This document shows, in pieces, positions 5,960-7,743 of a stretch of DNA of 7,743 bases. The stretch lies in NCBI GenBank assembly GCA_020059785.1, contig JAGVBL010000256.1:1-7743 (forward strand), in the 5' to 3' direction. The notes under the pieces were generated by a model that worked only from the letters and a program-made list of their open reading frames with translations, did not search any database and was not told the DNA's origin. Each line of letters opens with the position of its first letter. The stretch's first letter is position 1. The position numbers and the translations under genes are program-made. This DNA comes from Ignavibacteriales bacterium. Its GTDB lineage: Bacteria; Bacteroidota; Ignavibacteria; Ignavibacteriales; Melioribacteraceae.

Positions 5960-6889
5960 CTAATTAGCGTTAACTATCACATCTCCACCGGTAGTTTTAC
6001 AAACAACAGTTTCGCCTCCCCCGTTGAATTCTCCTTTTATCCGGCTTCTTGTAACTTTGCTGGCTTTATAATTATCGAAGTTACACTCAATGCTTCCGCC
6101 CGATGTTTCAAAGTCAACCGTAGCTTTAAATGAAGTCGGTAGGGTTAATTTTATATCGCCTCCTGAAGTTGATGCATACAAACCTTTATTATCGCCGTAA
6201 TATTTGATATCAATATCGCCACCGGAAGTTTTGGCAGAAACTTTTCCGTTTTTCACTTCGATATTAATATCACCACCGGATGTTGAAGCAGTAAGATCAC
6301 CGTTTGTTTCAGTTGATTTAATATCACCGCCTGAAGTAGATACATTGGAATTTCCTGAATGTTTTATTAGCGTAATATCACCGCCCGAGGTACGTATTTT
6401 TGCATCACCTGAAGTATATTCCAAATCAACATCACCACCGGAAGTATCGAGTTTAAATTTACCGCTAACATTCTGAACCAAAATATCTCCGCCCGATGTT
6501 TCAACTTCGCTATTATAATTTGCCGGAACCATAACTTCAATGCGTACACTGTAACCGCCTCCCCAGTTAAAAAACCAGGATCCTTCTTTTTTTGCAGTTA
6601 CTTCTACCCCGCCGGAAGTCCGCTCTATTGTAAATTTCATTTTATCTTCTGCTTTTCTGTTCCCGAATATTTTCACATAAACTTCGTCTTTATTCCAGCT
6701 ATCGACCTTAATATCTGCACCGGATGCATCAATAAATAATGTTTCACCAGATTTTGCATTTAAGGATTTTTCTTTGATAAGTTTTAAATTATCTGCTAAA
6801 ATATCTACGGCAAAAAGAGAACTAAGCAACACAAGAAAAAGAATAACAAGTAATTTTTTAGATGCGGGGTATTCATTTGTAGATTTCAT
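5960..6889 (-). CDS. Exported DUF4097-family beta-solenoid repeat protein
   Basis: This 309-residue protein begins with a signal peptide (KK, then LLVILFLVLLSSLFAVDILA; cleavage near residue 32) and has no further membrane segment. The mature part is a DUF4097-type parallel beta-helix. TSGG recurs at 91, 131, 149, 167, 185, 203, 221, 241 and 262, with a final TTGGDV at 299. Most copies continue as DI or DV. From 131 to 220 the period is exactly 18 residues, then loosens to 20 and 21. Family members are envelope or surface proteins, often called putative adhesins and sometimes near anti-sigma systems; their biochemical role is not settled, and no such regulator is seen here. The start ATG at 6889 has a strong AGGAGAAG site 4-12 bases upstream. 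A frame opening at 6922 is rejected because it would contain that site. The gene stands alone, divergent from the PAP2 gene and followed by a hairpin. It has no T9SS-type C-terminal sorting domain that I can see. Confidence 0.9.
   Translation of the reverse strand: MKSTNEYPASKKLLVILFLVLLSSLFAVDILADNLKLIKEKSLNAKSGETLFIDASGADIKVDSWNKDEVYVKIFGNRKAEDKMKFTIERTSGGVEVTAKKEGSWFFNWGGGYSVRIEVMVPANYNSEVETSGGDILVQNVSGKFKLDTSGGDVDLEYTSGDAKIRTSGGDITLIKHSGNSNVSTSGGDIKSTETNGDLTASTSGGDINIEVKNGKVSAKTSGGDIDIKYYGDNKGLYASTSGGDIKLTLPTSFKATVDFETSGGSIECNFDNYKASKVTRSRIKGEFNGGGETVVCKTTGGDVIVNAN
5978..6499 (-). repeat. Solenoid repeat region: nine TSGGDI-type units, five with an exact 54-bp period
   Basis: Each unit starts with codons for TSGGD(I/V), or TSGGSI and TTGGDV in the last two. 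Units beginning at minus-strand positions 6499, 6445, 6391, 6337 and 6283 are each exactly 54 bases long. The later units begin at 6229, 6169, 6106 and 5995 with longer spacing. The nine copies of the motif all differ at the DNA level through synonymous codons, apart from a GAT for Asp that never varies in the eight D-containing copies. Confidence 0.88.
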
Positions 6890-7024
6890 TTTTCTTCTCC
6901 TATCATTATGATTTAACTGCATATTTAGACTTATGGAGTTTTTATAAAGTTACATGTATTTTGACTTTGTGAATAAAAAATTGGTTGTAGAAGAATTAAG
7001 GAAAATTTGGTAAAAGGATATTCA
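6890..7024. other. Divergent intergenic region between the DUF4097 and PAP2 genes
   Basis: These 135 AT-rich bases must carry promoters for both directions. On the minus strand TAACTTTA (6952-6945) is one mismatch from the Bacteroidota TAnnTTTG box and would give a leader of roughly 50 bases, but I find no TTG at the matching upstream distance. On the plus strand TATTTTG at 6957-6963 is one T short of the same box. I see no clear operator or palindrome. Confidence 0.4.
6894..6901 (-). promoter_or_regulatory. Strong Shine-Dalgarno AGGAGAAG for the DUF4097 gene
   Basis: AGGAG at 6901-6897 lies 7 bases before ATG 6889, ideal spacing. It fixes the start and argues against the ATG at 6922, which would put this site inside the coding region. 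Confidence 0.8.
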
Positions 7025-7743
7025 ATGAAGACTCCCTCCATAAAAATTTTTTTATTGTTCTTTATACTTACTACTCAAATTAATTTTGCACAGAATCAGT
7101 TAAATTTCCGACAGTTCAGATCGGAAACCAAAGATTTTTTGAAGCAGCCGTCAAAATGGACTGGCAAGGATTGGAGTATAATCGGTTTAACTGCAACATC
7201 TACATTACTTCTGATGCAATTTGATGAAGAGGTACGCGACCAGGTTTTAATAACGAGAGAAAATATTAATAACTTTCCGGCAGAATTTGGCAGAATTTGG
7301 GGTGAACCTTACAACACTCTGCTTATTGGTGGTGTTAATGCTCTCTCCGGTGTTTTGAATAATATTTACATGAATAAAAAAGTCGCTTTCGAGATTTATC
7401 AATCCGCACTTTATACCGGATTAACAACAATGTTACTTAAAACAATTCTGGGAAGGTCCAGACCTTATACAAATGAAGGTTCATTCAGTTTTTCACCGTT
7501 CAATTTTTCAGGAGATGATGAATGGTCGCTTCCCTCTAATCACACAAGTTTAGGATTTTCACTTTCAACAGTTTTATCGGAAAATTCTAAAAGTGATTGG
7601 ATGAAAGTTTTATATTATGTTCCGGCAGTCTTAACAGCGTATTCAAGAGTATATCAGGATAAACACTGGGTTTCAGATGTTTTCTTAGGAGCGATAATCG
7701 GTTATTCAATTGGTAAATGGACAGTAAAGATTCATGAAAAAAA
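7025..7743 (+). CDS. PAP2-superfamily membrane-associated phosphatase, C-terminus beyond the window
   Basis: The frame is open from ATG 7025 to the right edge (239 full codons). The N-terminus looks like a cleavable signal peptide (IKIFLLFFILTTQINFA, then QN near residue 22). All three phosphatase motifs of the PAP2 family are intact: K139-x6-R146-P147 (KTILGRSRP), P170-S171-N172-H173 (PSNH), and S207-R208-x5-H214-x3-D218 (SRVYQDKHWVSD), with H173 and H214 as the expected catalytic residues. Hydrophobic segments lie near 51-64, 99-114, 125-138 and 221-230. Relatives remove phosphate from lipid phosphates such as undecaprenyl pyrophosphate, phosphatidate or lipid A. An exported N-terminus suggests an active site on the periplasmic side. 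An AAGGA ribosome site (7014-7018) sits 6 bases before the ATG. It is divergent from the DUF4097 gene across 135 bases. The substrate is unknown; only the last few residues may be missing. Confidence 0.92.
   Translation, partial: MKTPSIKIFLLFFILTTQINFAQNQLNFRQFRSETKDFLKQPSKWTGKDWSIIGLTATSTLLLMQFDEEVRDQVLITRENINNFPAEFGRIWGEPYNTLLIGGVNALSGVLNNIYMNKKVAFEIYQSALYTGLTTMLLKTILGRSRPYTNEGSFSFSPFNFSGDDEWSLPSNHTSLGFSLSTVLSENSKSDWMKVLYYVPAVLTAYSRVYQDKHWVSDVFLGAIIGYSIGKWTVKIHEK

Noticed and set aside
5909..6133. A 74-codon plus-strand frame
   Set aside because: It begins within the hairpin region and runs antisense to the 3' end of the DUF4097 gene; no protein features.
6204..6476. A 90-codon plus-strand frame with repeated ISPPEV
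   Set aside because: It is the antisense image of the TSGGDI repeats of the DUF4097 gene; the repeat keeps stops out of this frame by chance.
5978..6499. Regular 54-bp repeats considered as a CRISPR-like or recent tandem array
   Set aside because: The repeats are in frame, encode a beta-solenoid, vary by synonymous codons and have no conserved repeat plus unique spacer structure.
6367..6549. A 60-codon minus-strand frame
   Set aside because: It is a shifted frame inside the DUF4097 gene, without a signal, motif or start site of its own.
6945..6963. Possible promoter boxes TAACTTTA (minus) and TATTTTG (plus)
   Set aside because: Each departs from the Bacteroidota box and neither has an upstream TTG at a fitting distance, so they are mentioned only under the intergenic region.

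Overview
The window looks like chromosomal DNA from a Gram-negative bacterium of the FCB group, most likely Ignavibacteriota or a nearby Bacteroidota/Chlorobiota lineage. The evidence is AT-rich sequence, an LptD-type outer-membrane LPS assembly protein, a protein with the hallmarks of the type IX secretion system (T9SS) plug family (formerly DUF5103), a DUF4097 repeat protein, and weak or AT-rich translation signals mixed with good Shine-Dalgarno sites. The phylum is an inference from gene content. There are no rRNA or tRNA genes, mobile elements or CRISPR arrays, and no stretch over 300 bases lacks a gene.

Transcription unit 1 (minus strand, about 5890 down to 1 and beyond the left edge) is a six-gene string with overlaps or very short gaps. 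In order of transcription it holds: a small unrecognised protein with a possible Sm-like fold (5576-5815); a T9SS plug-like exported protein (4347-5594); a Gfo/Idh/MocA NAD(P)-dependent oxidoreductase resembling those near lipid A genes (3358-4359); a lipoprotein with a LEA14/WHy-like domain (2775-3374); a ROK-family sugar kinase (1807-2766); and LptD (1782 to the left edge, 594 codons visible, C-terminus missing). The gene boundaries overlap or are under 30 bases apart, so the set reads as one operon with translational coupling. Its theme is the cell envelope: LPS insertion, protein secretion across the outer membrane, an outer-envelope lipoprotein, and two sugar-modifying enzymes that could feed LPS or glycan synthesis.

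Transcription unit 2 (minus strand, 5960-6889) is a single exported DUF4097 protein built from TSGGDI-type beta-solenoid rungs with an exact 18-residue period over five units. A perfect 10-bp hairpin (5913-5938) lies between its stop codon and the start of unit 1.

Transcription unit 3 (plus strand, 7025 to the right edge) is a divergent PAP2-family phosphatase with all three catalytic motifs, cut by the window end. It could act on lipid A or undecaprenyl pyrophosphate, which would fit the envelope theme, but its substrate cannot be read from sequence.

No wholly new system is evident. The most interesting points are the physical linkage of a T9SS component with LPS export, the Sm-like small protein that leads the operon, and the regular but codon-diverged solenoid of the DUF4097 protein.
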